DNA from: Faecalibacter bovis
GTDB lineage: Bacteria > Bacteroidota > Bacteroidia > Flavobacteriales > Weeksellaceae
Direction: 5' to 3'
Assembly: GCF_017948305.1 (NCBI RefSeq)
Contig: NZ_CP072842.1
Coordinates: 2,300,501 to 2,364,500 of the forward strand
DNA: 64,000 nt
Part shown: positions 18,211 through 26,201 of the stretch, piece after piece
Numbering within the stretch: the first letter of the stretch is position 1
How the letters are laid out: every line of letters begins with the position of its first letter
Notes under the pieces: model-generated
The model's database searches: none
What the model saw: only the letters and a program-made list of their open reading frames with translations
Told to the model about the DNA's origin: nothing
Translations under genes and position numbers: made by a program

Positions 18211-19130
18211 AATCTGTTATTTACTATTTCTTGATATTCTAGTTTAATATCTTCATTTAAAAAACTTAGTTGTATAAATTCATCCCATTTTGGTTTTACA
18301 TTGATAAATTTTTTATAAATAGTTTGTAAAGATTTCTCAGAGATTTTAAGAGATTTTGCTAATTGATCAAAATCTTCAATTTTTAATCTATTTTTCTTTC
18401 CATTAATGGTTAATGCTGTTTCTTCTTTGTCATCTGGTATAAGAATTAGTGTATTTAATAAATCATAAGCCGGTGATAACTCATACTCATTAAATTCATT
18501 TTCAATTAATGAATAGTTTTTAAGATGCATATCTGCATTAGCAATTAAATAATTGAATAGTACTATTTCAAATAACTTTTGTGCTTCAAAACCACTATTT
18601 CGGGTGAATTTATAGATTAATTTACTTATTTTTTCTATAGATCCACGGTATTTATGTTCAGTTAGATTTTCGCTTAATTGGCAAAAATCTTCAACTGAAA
18701 TTTTTTGATTTTCTTTTCTATCAAATCTTTTTGTTAAATAAGCTAATTCACCTGATTTAAGTCGAATTAATGTATGTTTAGCTGTTTTAATTTTTACTAA
18801 TTCAGCTAGATGCATAGTTAAATCTTCATTTTCAGGTAAATTTATATAGTCATTTGATGCAGGTTTTAGTATATAGTTTCCTTCAAGATTAACAATCGTA
18901 AATCTCGTTTGTTTATTTTCTTCATTAACTAAGCTTAAAGATAGCTTTGGTTGTACTCCTGTCAGTGCTATACTTTTATTAATAATTTTCTTAGCTAATT
19001 CTTCAATTTGTTTATTATCGAAATCAATCTGTGGTAAAGTTTGTTTACCAAATATTTTTTTAGCACATTTAGAATGGAAATCAATTTCGTTTTCTGATAG
19101 TTCTTTATAACAGCTTAAACACTTATTCAT
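18192..19130 (-). CDS. hipT: HipT-type serine/threonine kinase toxin
   Basis: This 312-residue protein is the kinase part of HipA without the N-terminal subdomain. It opens with a cysteine/histidine motif (CLSCYKELSENEIDFHSKC) that may bind zinc. The Gly-rich loop region is SIALTGVQPKLSL at about residues 53-65. Catalytic residues are in NADMHLKNYSL near 197 and SPAYDLLNT near 217. By analogy with E. coli HipBST it should phosphorylate a translation factor or tRNA synthetase and arrest growth. The SIS motif of E. coli HipT appears as SIA. It overlaps hipS by 4 bases and is last in the operon. Confidence 0.85.
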   Translation of the reverse strand: MNKCLSCYKELSENEIDFHSKCAKKIFGKQTLPQIDFDNKQIEELAKKIINKSIALTGVQPKLSLSLVNEENKQTRFTIVNLEGNYILKPASNDYINLPENEDLTMHLAELVKIKTAKHTLIRLKSGELAYLTKRFDRKENQKISVEDFCQLSENLTEHKYRGSIEKISKLIYKFTRNSGFEAQKLFEIVLFNYLIANADMHLKNYSLIENEFNEYELSPAYDLLNTLILIPDDKEETALTINGKKNRLKIEDFDQLAKSLKISEKSLQTIYKKFINVKPKWDEFIQLSFLNEDIKLEYQEIVNNRFKKIFN

Positions 19131-19453
19131 TTTTCCTCATTTTTTGGTATGATAGATATGCTACCTATACAATCTTTACAAAGTATAAGTAGTAGCCCAA
19201 ATCGATCTTTTGTATTTAATTTCCAGTTTTTCACAGCTATATTTAAAAGCCAACCTTCAGGAATCAAGCCATCAAAAAATGGAAATAATATTTTGCTTTC
19301 ATAGCTTTCAAATTGCTTTGGCAGGGTTAAACTAATAGGTTTAGAATATTCATTTTTTAAATATTCTATGTCATATTTAAATATAAATCCGTCCTCATTT
19401 TCAGAAATTATACCTGCAAATTTGTTTTTATAGTATACTAATCCTTCTCTCAT
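19127..19453 (-). CDS. hipS: HipS-like protein (HipA N-terminal subdomain)
   Basis: This 108-residue protein matches the N-subdomain-1 of HipA as a free-standing gene: GLVYYKNKFAGIISENEDGFIFKYD, SLTLPKQFES, then FPFFDGLIPEGWLL and DRFGLLLILCKDCIGSISI. In the HipBST system the small HipS protein is the antitoxin that binds HipT. It overlaps hipB by 4 bases and hipT by 4 bases (ATGA in each case), so the three are translationally coupled in the order B-S-T. Confidence 0.85.
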   Translation of the reverse strand: MREGLVYYKNKFAGIISENEDGFIFKYDIEYLKNEYSKPISLTLPKQFESYESKILFPFFDGLIPEGWLLNIAVKNWKLNTKDRFGLLLILCKDCIGSISIIPKNEEK

Positions 19454-19656
19454 ATCTCAATTTTATCAATAACGCCAACTTCAGATCCAAACAATGCTAA
19501 TACTTGATTTACTTTATCTAATCTTAAAGTTGGTTTACCTTGTTCTAATTCACGGACGAAACGAAGACCAACACCAGCTCTTTCTGCAAGTTCTGGCTGA
19601 GTAATCTTTAATCTTTTTCGTTTTTGTTTTACAAATTCTGCAATTGATAAATTCAT
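19450..19656 (-). CDS. hipB: HipB-like XRE-family DNA-binding protein
   Basis: This 68-residue Cro/C1-type helix-turn-helix protein has the recognition region TQPELAERAGVGLRFVRELE at about residues 18-38, close to HipB of HipA systems. It is first in the hipBST operon. Three near-identical palindromes start 3 bases upstream of its ATG, so it most likely represses its own transcription. Confidence 0.85.
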   Translation of the reverse strand: MNLSIAEFVKQKRKRLKITQPELAERAGVGLRFVRELEQGKPTLRLDKVNQVLALFGSEVGVIDKIEI

Positions 19657-19658
19657 AC

Positions 19659-19756
19659 TATACCCTTTAAGGTATAAATATAGAAGATATTTTTTAATTA
19701 TACCTTATAGGGTATAGAAAATGTTATATAGTTTTTTTTATACCCTTTAGGGTATA
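19659..19756. promoter_or_regulatory. Three HipB-type operator palindromes at 40-bp spacing
   Basis: TATACC-N6-GGTATA occurs at 19659-19676, 19699-19716 and 19739-19756. The starts are exactly 40 bases apart, or about four helical turns, so bound repressors would line up on one face of DNA. E. coli HipB sites are TATCC-N8-GGATA, a similar design. The same set of three recurs at 35774-35872. Confidence 0.8.
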
Positions 19757-19788
19757 TAATTATAGAAATATGATTAGATTATCTATTT

Positions 19789-19867
19789 AGTGCGTTATAT
19801 TGCACTAATTTCACTTTTTTAAACATTATATAAAAAAAGACTCCTTAAAAGTGCATTATATGACACT
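19789..19867. promoter_or_regulatory. Two operator palindromes of the second Hip locus
   Basis: AGTGCGTTATATTGCACT at 19789-19806 and AGTGCATTATATGACACT at 19850-19867 share the form AGTGC...GCACT/GACACT. The second overlaps the start of the rightward XRE gene. Both recur, with changes kept outside the arms, near 35905 and 35966. Confidence 0.7.
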
Positions 19868-20069
19868 ATTATTAATTCATCAAATCAAAGAAAGACGTAA
19901 AGTTTTAGCGATATCACAAGAAACATTAGCAGAGATTTCTGGTGTTGGTTTACGTACGTTGAAACAATTTGAAAGTGGCAAAGGGAATCCTACATTGGGA
20001 ACACTATATAAGCTGTGTGATACATTAGGATTAGAAATTAAAGTAGAAGTTAAATCGATTGAATCATGA
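19860..20069 (+). CDS. XRE-family regulator of the second, broken Hip locus
   Basis: This helix-turn-helix protein of about 69 residues reads MTLLLIHQIKERRKVLAISQ and then ETLAEISGVGLRTLKQFES. A GTG at 19851 would add three residues. It is the HipB-type partner of a second Hip module that faces away from hipBST. Its stop overlaps the ATG of a hipS relic (ATGA). A near-identical copy is at 35976-36185. It probably still binds the AGTGC palindromes. Confidence 0.85.
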   Translation: MTLLLIHQIKERRKVLAISQETLAEISGVGLRTLKQFESGKGNPTLGTLYKLCDTLGLEIKVEVKSIES

Positions 20070-20119
20070 GAATAGCTCAAATTTTATATAAAGGAAAAAG
20101 GGCAGGAGTTCTAAAGTGA
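20066..20119 (+). pseudogene. Truncated hipS start (17 codons)
   Basis: MRIAQILYKGKRAGVLK followed by a stop is the first part of a HipA/HipS N-terminal subdomain. The rest of that gene and most of the kinase gene are missing. The stop overlaps the GTG that opens the next fragment. Confidence 0.75.
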
Positions 20120-20430
20120 TTTTTAAATTAAGTCCAGCTTATGATTTGCTAAATACTAAAATTCATATAGAGGATGCTGATTTTGCTTTAAAAGAAGGAA
20201 TATTACCTAAATCAATTTCAAAAGGAAAAGTTATCGATCAATTGATGGTATTGGGTGAGAAGGCAGGAATAACAGAGAAATCAATTATAAAAGTTATTCA
20301 AAATTTAACTTCGAAAGATGATTTAGTGAAGGATCTAATTGAAAGATCGTTCTTATCAGAGAAACTAAAACGCAATTATTTACAAAGTTATCAGCGTCAA
20401 TTGAAGAAACTGAGAATAGTTACAGAGTAA
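20116..20430 (+). pseudogene. C-terminal fragment of a HipA/HipT kinase
   Basis: This 104-residue frame opens with GTG and has FKLSPAYDLLNTKIHIEDADFA, then the helical end of a HipA kinase (EKAGITEKSIIKVIQNL, LIERSFLSEKLKRNYLQSY). The Gly-rich loop and the NADMHLKN catalytic loop are lost, so it cannot be an active kinase. The frame remains intact and coupled to the 17-codon relic. A matching fragment is at 36240-36533. Confidence 0.85.
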
Positions 20431-20550
20431 AAAAGATGAACAAGGAGATTTCCTTATCACTTTTTTTATAATTTATCATACAAGGAAAATAGGGTAGTTA
20501 TTCCTTCTTTTCAACGTAATTTTATAAGTGAAATAATAGAAATAAAAATG

Positions 20551-20586
20551 TTAAAAGCTCTTATCAATAATGATAAGAGCTTTTAA
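20551..20586. terminator. Perfect 16-bp hairpin terminator
   Basis: TTAAAAGCTCTTATCA pairs fully with TGATAAGAGCTTTTAA around ATAA. It lies between the rightward Hip fragment and the leftward ywbE and can end both. Confidence 0.9.
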
Positions 20587-20604
20587 TTTATAGTTTAATG
20601 CGTT

Positions 20605-20808
20605 CTAAAAATCGTCTTCAATAATTTCCTGTACACGTCCAATTTGTCCATCCATCAAACGAACTTTTATACCACGTTGATGATAAGGCGCAGAAGTCAA
20701 TAAATCTTTCACTACACCCTCAGTTAATTCGCCAGTTCGTTGATCCTTTTTCAATACAATATTAACCAGTGTTCCTGATTTTATATTTGCTCTTGTTTTA
20801 CCATCCAT
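20605..20808 (-). CDS. ywbE: YwbE family protein (DUF2196)
   Basis: This 67-residue protein begins MDGKTRANIKSGTLVNIVLK, followed by GELTEGVVKDLLT and HPRGI-like HQRGIKVRL, then DGQIGRVQEI. This is the conserved small YwbE family, whose function is unknown. It is a single gene with its own strong terminator. It is commonly a chromosomal gene, so its presence inside the island is slightly unexpected. Confidence 0.85.
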   Translation of the reverse strand: MDGKTRANIKSGTLVNIVLKKDQRTGELTEGVVKDLLTSAPYHQRGIKVRLMDGQIGRVQEIIEDDF

Positions 20809-20904
20809 ATTACAAATATCTTAAAATAAATGGAAAAGATATTCATTCTATCGTAAAGGAAATTAAAAAAATACTTGAAATGCAAACAAAAATTGGAGAA
20901 TAAG

Positions 20905-21408
20905 TTAAGCTACATTTTTATAACTAATTTGTTGTTGAATATAGGCATTATTTACAGGTACTAGGGGATGATAATGAATTTCTAATGTATTGGGATCACT
21001 CGTATCATCAACATGATCGTTATATTTGATTTCATATAATTCTTTGCTAATTCCCAATTGATCCAACTGCTGAATTAATTCTTCTCTAAACTCATTGATA
21101 ATAAATCCACCTGAAGCTTTTCGTAATTTTTTAATTTGAGATTTTGAATTTAATTCATCAAATCCTAACAAATGACGATCAATAATTAAATCAATATCTT
21201 CAGAAAACCGATCAATTAAATGATAAGCTTTACTTAATGATGTTCCACCTTTAAAGATAATTGAATTAGCATATTGTGATTGAAAAATAGCTTTCAACAA
21301 AATACAAACCCACCAATCTTTCTCTATTACAAAGGCAGGTAAACCTTTGGCTATACCTGTCTGTTCAAGTATCTGAATTTTTTGTTCTTTCGTAAGGTTA
21401 ATCCACAT
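20905..21408 (-). pseudogene. Truncated AbiEii-type nucleotidyltransferase toxin
   Basis: This 167-residue protein has the AbiEii/AbiGii N-terminus: VIEKDWWVCILLKAIF, then the nucleotidyltransferase core IIFKGGTSLSKAYHLIDRFSEDIDL with G-S and D-x-D. Full-length relatives run to about 280-300 residues; this one stops soon after the second beta sheet (HYHPLVPVNNAY). Such toxins transfer nucleotides to tRNA acceptor ends. With the helical C-terminus gone it is probably inactive. It overlaps its antitoxin gene by 11 bases. Confidence 0.8.
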
Positions 21409-22015
21409 TGTTATTGTCTTTCGTAAGGTTAATAATTTGTTTTTGAACCCAAACAGGAGCGTACTTTAATTGTTTTTGAACTACTTCATTATTTAGTTGT
21501 AGCATACTAGGATGTATTTGATTTAAGAATTCATCTGTCACATTTTTTTGACCTATTTCTTTAAAAGATTGAATTATCAAGTGTAATAATTCATCTTTAA
21601 TGGCAAAGCTTTTAGGAACTGTTTTTTTGAATTGAATGGTACGATTTCCTATTTTGATTTCGCGTTGAGATCCATCAGTTAGATATACAGCTTTTAAAGG
21701 AACCTGAGTTGTTAACCCTAATAAATATAAAGCCAATACACCTGTAGGAGCAATACGTGCTTTATCTCGTTTTGCGATTTGTTTCGCAATTTCTTCAGTT
21801 GTGGGATAAATAGTACCTAACAACGGATCTTTTTTAGGTTTAAGATAAATACCTTGAGCTAAACGCTCAACTAAACCTTCATTTTCTAAACGAGAAAGTA
21901 CTTTACGAATGTTATCTGAAGAACCAAATTTTGAAAAATCATCTAAAAAAAATATTTCGCCAAAAGATGATTTTAAAATCTTTGTTTGTATCTTATTTTT
22001 AGATGTTTCTACCAT
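21398..22015 (-). CDS. AbiEi-type antitoxin (DUF6088-like)
   Basis: This 205-residue protein has an N-terminal winged helix (FLDDFSKFGSSDNIRKVLSRLENEGLVERLAQGIYLKPK) and the family core YPTTEEIAKQIAKRDKARIAPTG and ALYLLGLTTQVPLKAVYLTDGS. It is the antitoxin and transcriptional repressor of a type IV AbiE-like module. A perfect palindrome immediately upstream is its likely operator. A second, closely related copy without a toxin lies at 41998-42600. Confidence 0.85.
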   Translation of the reverse strand: MVETSKNKIQTKILKSSFGEIFFLDDFSKFGSSDNIRKVLSRLENEGLVERLAQGIYLKPKKDPLLGTIYPTTEEIAKQIAKRDKARIAPTGVLALYLLGLTTQVPLKAVYLTDGSQREIKIGNRTIQFKKTVPKSFAIKDELLHLIIQSFKEIGQKNVTDEFLNQIHPSMLQLNNEVVQKQLKYAPVWVQKQIINLTKDNNNVD

Positions 22016-22027
22016 ATTTATACTGTA

Positions 22028-22066
22028 ATATTTGTCACAAATTTAGTAAAAATTTGTGACAAATAT
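22028..22066. promoter_or_regulatory. Operator palindrome of the AbiE-type module
   Basis: ATATTTGTCACAAATTT and its perfect complement AAATTTGTGACAAATAT flank AGTAA, 12 bases upstream of the antitoxin ATG. The matching site of the second antitoxin (42618-42652) changes both arms together. Confidence 0.8.
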
Positions 22067-22086
22067 TAATTTAAAAAATGTAATTA

Positions 22087-23066
22087 ACCGGTAGTGCATT
22101 TGTATTATATTGTATATAAAAGTTGTACAAGCTGCTAAAAAGCAGTAAATTGTAGTTACTACACAAACAATTCAATGCACAACTTTAGAGCAAATTACGA
22201 TAAAATTTTAGAAGTATTAAAGAGTTTAGATCTTGAAAGTGAGAATTTTTTATTTCAGATACGAAAGCCCAGATTATCTGACTTGAAACTAGTTGCCCTA
22301 AATCTGACTTCAGAATACATGAGTATTGATAGTGAATATCAACTTTTTAGAATATTACCTTCTGATATTAAATCACTTATAGAACGCAGTGTTTATAATA
22401 GATGAAAAAGAAGATTATTTATACATATGGAACGTATTCGAAAACTGTTAGCAGAAAAATTTAATGGTTCTGAAAAGTATTTTATTGTGGATAGCATGCC
22501 TTTAGAAGTTTGCAAATTATCAAGAAGCTCACGTAGTAAAATATGCAGAGAAACCGATTATGCAATTCCAAATAAAGGTTATTATGCTTCACAGAAAATG
22601 CATTATTATGGGTATAAACTTCATGCGGTTTGCTCAGCGGAAGGTGTCTTTCAAAGTTTGGATATTAGTCCAGCTTCAGTGCATGATATTCATTATCTGA
22701 AAGATATAAAACAGCAGTTTAAAAATTGTACGCTCTTAGCTGATAAAGGATATTTATCCGCAGAATACCAATTGGATTTGTTTACATCGCACAATATAAA
22801 GCTGGAAGTTCCTATGAGAACAAATCAAAAAAACTATAAAGATCAGCCTTTTGTAATACGCAAATACAGAAAAAGGATAGAAACGTTATTCTCTCAACTC
22901 TGTGACCAGTTCATGATTAGACGTAATTATACTAAAAGCTTATTAGGCTTTAAAACAAGGATACTATCAAAAATACTAACGCTTACTATTATTCAAACAA
23001 TAAACAGAAACCAAAATAGAAATATTAACAACTTAAAAATTAATATTATCTAAATGCACTACGGGT
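22087..23066 (+). mobile_element. IS982-family insertion sequence
   Basis: This 980-bp element has terminal inverted repeats ACCGGTAGTGCATTT and ACCCGTAGTGCATTT, one mismatch apart. It is flanked on both sides by TAATTA, a likely 6-bp target duplication. It carries one transposase gene with an internal stop. Confidence 0.85.
22175..23053 (+). pseudogene. IS982 transposase with an in-frame stop
   Basis: The frame is open from 22175 except for a TGA at 22403-22405, after IERSVYNR, and continues KRRLFIHMERIRKLLAEKFN. One CGA-to-TGA change would explain it. The DDE core is in the second part: FIVDSMPLEVCK, LHAVCSAEGVF, LLADKGYLSAEY and RKRIETLFSQLCDQF. Total length if read through is 292 codons, normal for IS982. 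Reinitiation at 22427 would give only the catalytic half. Confidence 0.85.
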
Positions 23067-23069
23067 TAA

Positions 23070-23248
23070 TTACAGTAATTCTATATCTTGTAATTTTCTA
23101 CCAAACTCATCATCTGCTGCTAATTGAAAGAAATCATCTTGTAAACCTAACACTCTTAAAACATTAAAATAAGCTCCCATAGCAACACTAGATTCTCTTT
23201 TTTCTATTAAACTTAATGTTGATCTAGAAATACCAGCACGTTCAGGAT
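23070..23248 (-). pseudogene. C-terminal remnant of a HipB-like XRE antitoxin
   Basis: On the minus strand this reads PERAGISRSTLSLIEKRESS, then AYFNVLRVLGLQDDFFQLAADDEFGRKLQDIELL and a stop. This is the second half of an XRE regulator of the kind that precedes hipA in Bacteroidota. The 5' half was removed by the IS3 insertion. Its stop codon lies in the IS982 target duplication, so both IS elements abut this small relic. Confidence 0.8.
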
Positions 23249-23309
23249 GGAGTTGCTAACTTTACATAGACAAAATAGAGTTTGATTTTAAGTCTTTATC
23301 TTTGAAATT

Positions 23310-23600
23310 ATGAATAGTAAAGGCACTCGTTACAGCACCGAATTTAAAATAAAAGCTGTAGAATTAAGTAAATCACGAAATAATCTAAGCACCGTAGCTT
23401 CTGAATTGAATATTAGCTATGAAACCTTACAGCGTTGGTACAAAGCCTACGCTGAAGGTAAGTTTGAAAAAGGTGCACCTAACCATTCAGCTGAACAGGA
23501 AGAAATTATTCGCTTAAAGCGATTATTACGAGACGTTACAGAAGAACGAGATATTTTAAAAAAGGTGGTGGGCATCTTCTCCGAGAAAAAAGACCGATAA
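23310..23600 (+). CDS. IS3-family transposase OrfA
   Basis: This 96-residue protein has the HTH of IS3/IS911 OrfA (YSTEFKIKAVELSKS and ASELNISYETLQRWYKAY) and a C-terminal leucine zipper (EIIRLKRLLRDVTEERDILKKVVGIFS). An A6G slippery run lies within the zipper codons, where -1 frameshifting would fuse it to OrfB. Confidence 0.9.
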   Translation: MNSKGTRYSTEFKIKAVELSKSRNNLSTVASELNISYETLQRWYKAYAEGKFEKGAPNHSAEQEEIIRLKRLLRDVTEERDILKKVVGIFSEKKDR

Positions 23601-23629
23601 TTACTTTATATCTATTTATCCAAAAATAT

Positions 23630-24484
<855 letters not shown>

Positions 24485-24520
24485 ATGCTAAACTTCATTT
24501 TGTCTAAATTTTGTTTGTAA

Positions 24521-24853
24521 TTCCAATATTCATTATTTAATTTATCATTTGAATTATTAAACTCTTCTATGTGTCTGACTATTTTCATTATAAATTTGTT
24601 TAGTTAATTATATACAGGTTATGTAGTATTAGTGTAAGGCATGGTCATAAGAGTAGAGGATATTTCTATACTCATAAAAAAACTAACTCTACCTCCTATA
24701 TAGTCTATTGCTTTTATTAATATACCCTTGATGTTGTGGATTTGCAATCCGTGACCTTATAACTCCACTTATATGTACTTAGTACTTTCTCAATAGAGAT
24801 TATTAATTTATAATTTGACTAAATAACATATATTATTTAAATGCTTTACATAA
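24521..24853. other. Non-coding stretch with a REP-like palindrome
   Basis: No gene is visible. GGATTTGCAATCC at 24738-24750, followed by GTGACCTTATAA, is a small palindrome of the REP kind centred on TTGCAA, like the longer GGGCGAATTGCAATTCGCCC repeats at 40-46 kb. It could be taken for a tRNA anticodon arm, but no acceptor or T arm is present. Confidence 0.4.
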
Positions 24854-25069
24854 AATTTTGCTAAAGAGTTTACTGATAGTCGAATTATTTTTGAGGTGAA
24901 AATCCTCTTGAGGAAGAAAGAATGTTATATTAGTGAAATATCATATATATTAGGTTTTAATGATGTGAGTCATTTTTTGAAATTTTTCAAATTGAAAACA
25001 GGTATAAGTCCTAAAATATTTCGAAAGAATAGTCTAATAATTCAATTTATTTTACCCCAATTTTTATAA
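24854..25069 (+). pseudogene. C-terminal relic of an AraC-family regulator
   Basis: A frame without a start reads RIIFEVKILLRKKECYISEI, then SYILGFNDVSHFLKFFKLKTGISPKIFRKNS and stops. This is the second half of an AraC DNA-binding domain. The sensor part is missing. It lies upstream of the surface-protein cassette and may be what remains of its regulator. Confidence 0.7.
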
Positions 25070-25362
25070 TTTATCTGATCTGTTTCTTGTAATAAAGAAA
25101 TCTTTTTCTTTGAATTAACCTGCATTTTGTAGATATTTTATATTCCTTTTTTATAAAAGTTATAATATTCAAAATCATTGTTTTAAATGTTTTCAAAAAC
25201 AGTGCTGTATTCATTCATACGGCAATAGGTACACTTGTATCTAAAGTCATTTTTGTTCTAAAATTGCATAACTATTATTTTCATTATTCTGAAAATTAAA
25301 CCATATGTAAGTTAAGTTGAAAACTTAAACCTAAAACCTATTTTATACCCAACTAAAACCAG

Positions 25363-26097
25363 ATGATGAATAATAATCGTCATATAAACCTATTATTTTC
25401 AGGCATACAGTTTAATATGAAGTTGTATGCCTATATTTTGTGTGTTATTGTACAGGCTATATCTACACAGGTGTATAGCAATTCATCGGTTAATGATTCT
25501 CAAAAAAATAGTGAAACTTATTTATATATTGGAGAGAAGACAACAATAAGAAATGTTTATCTACTACATGTTGTTACTCCTGCAAAAACAGAAAAAACAA
25601 AGCTATATATAAAAGGAAATTCATTTATAACAAATGCTGATCAGTTAAAAAATACTGAGATTATACATTGTGGTAAAGTTGTCGGGAAAAAAGCGAAGAA
25701 ACATATTGTTCAATCTCGACCAAGGGAAAAGAATGCTACCTCAACAACAAAACAGTTGAGTGAAGTTACCCAAAAAGTAAAATCATTATATTATTCTAAT
25801 ACTTCCAGCAGTCGACTTTCTTCAGATAAACGGATACAAATAATGGCAGTACAAACTTATCAAAATAATAAGTGCATATCTGCAACATCAGCCAATGATC
25901 TAGAACTATACATGTCTCTCATACTAAGAGATGAAAATAATAAATATAGAAAAGAAGTCTTTGTACACAAAACCCTTGTGGCGTATTTTAAAAATCGTCC
26001 ACTACCATATATCCTTTTATTTTTTCTGGTAGCACACAGAGTGGATAGGTTTAGAATATTACTCTGTAATGGGTACTCAGAATTTCGGTTACTGTAA
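25363..26097 (+). CDS. Hypothetical protein with signal peptide (244 aa)
   Basis: An N-terminal hydrophobic stretch (YAYILCVIVQAISTQVYSNS) looks like a signal peptide, with the better start perhaps at an internal Met near residue 19. The middle is polar and Lys/Ser/Thr-rich. Near the C-terminus a hydrophobic run (YILLFFLVAHRV) could be a membrane segment. No family is recognised. It is first of three rightward genes and lies 104 bases before the large surface protein, so it is likely part of the same cassette. Confidence 0.6.
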   Translation: MMNNNRHINLLFSGIQFNMKLYAYILCVIVQAISTQVYSNSSVNDSQKNSETYLYIGEKTTIRNVYLLHVVTPAKTEKTKLYIKGNSFITNADQLKNTEIIHCGKVVGKKAKKHIVQSRPREKNATSTTKQLSEVTQKVKSLYYSNTSSSRLSSDKRIQIMAVQTYQNNKCISATSANDLELYMSLILRDENNKYRKEVFVHKTLVAYFKNRPLPYILLFFLVAHRVDRFRILLCNGYSEFRLL

Positions 26098-26201
26098 TTA
26101 ACTAGTTACAGTTATGGTAAGTAAAATTCGAACGATATATAACGAAACAAAAATATAAAGTGTTAAACATGTATTGCTTTACATAAACAAACTTAAATAA
26201 T

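Noticed and set aside
24731-24765. Possible tRNA anticodon arm (GGATTTGCAATCC)
   Set aside because: No acceptor stem, D arm or T arm can be built around it; a REP-like palindrome fits better.
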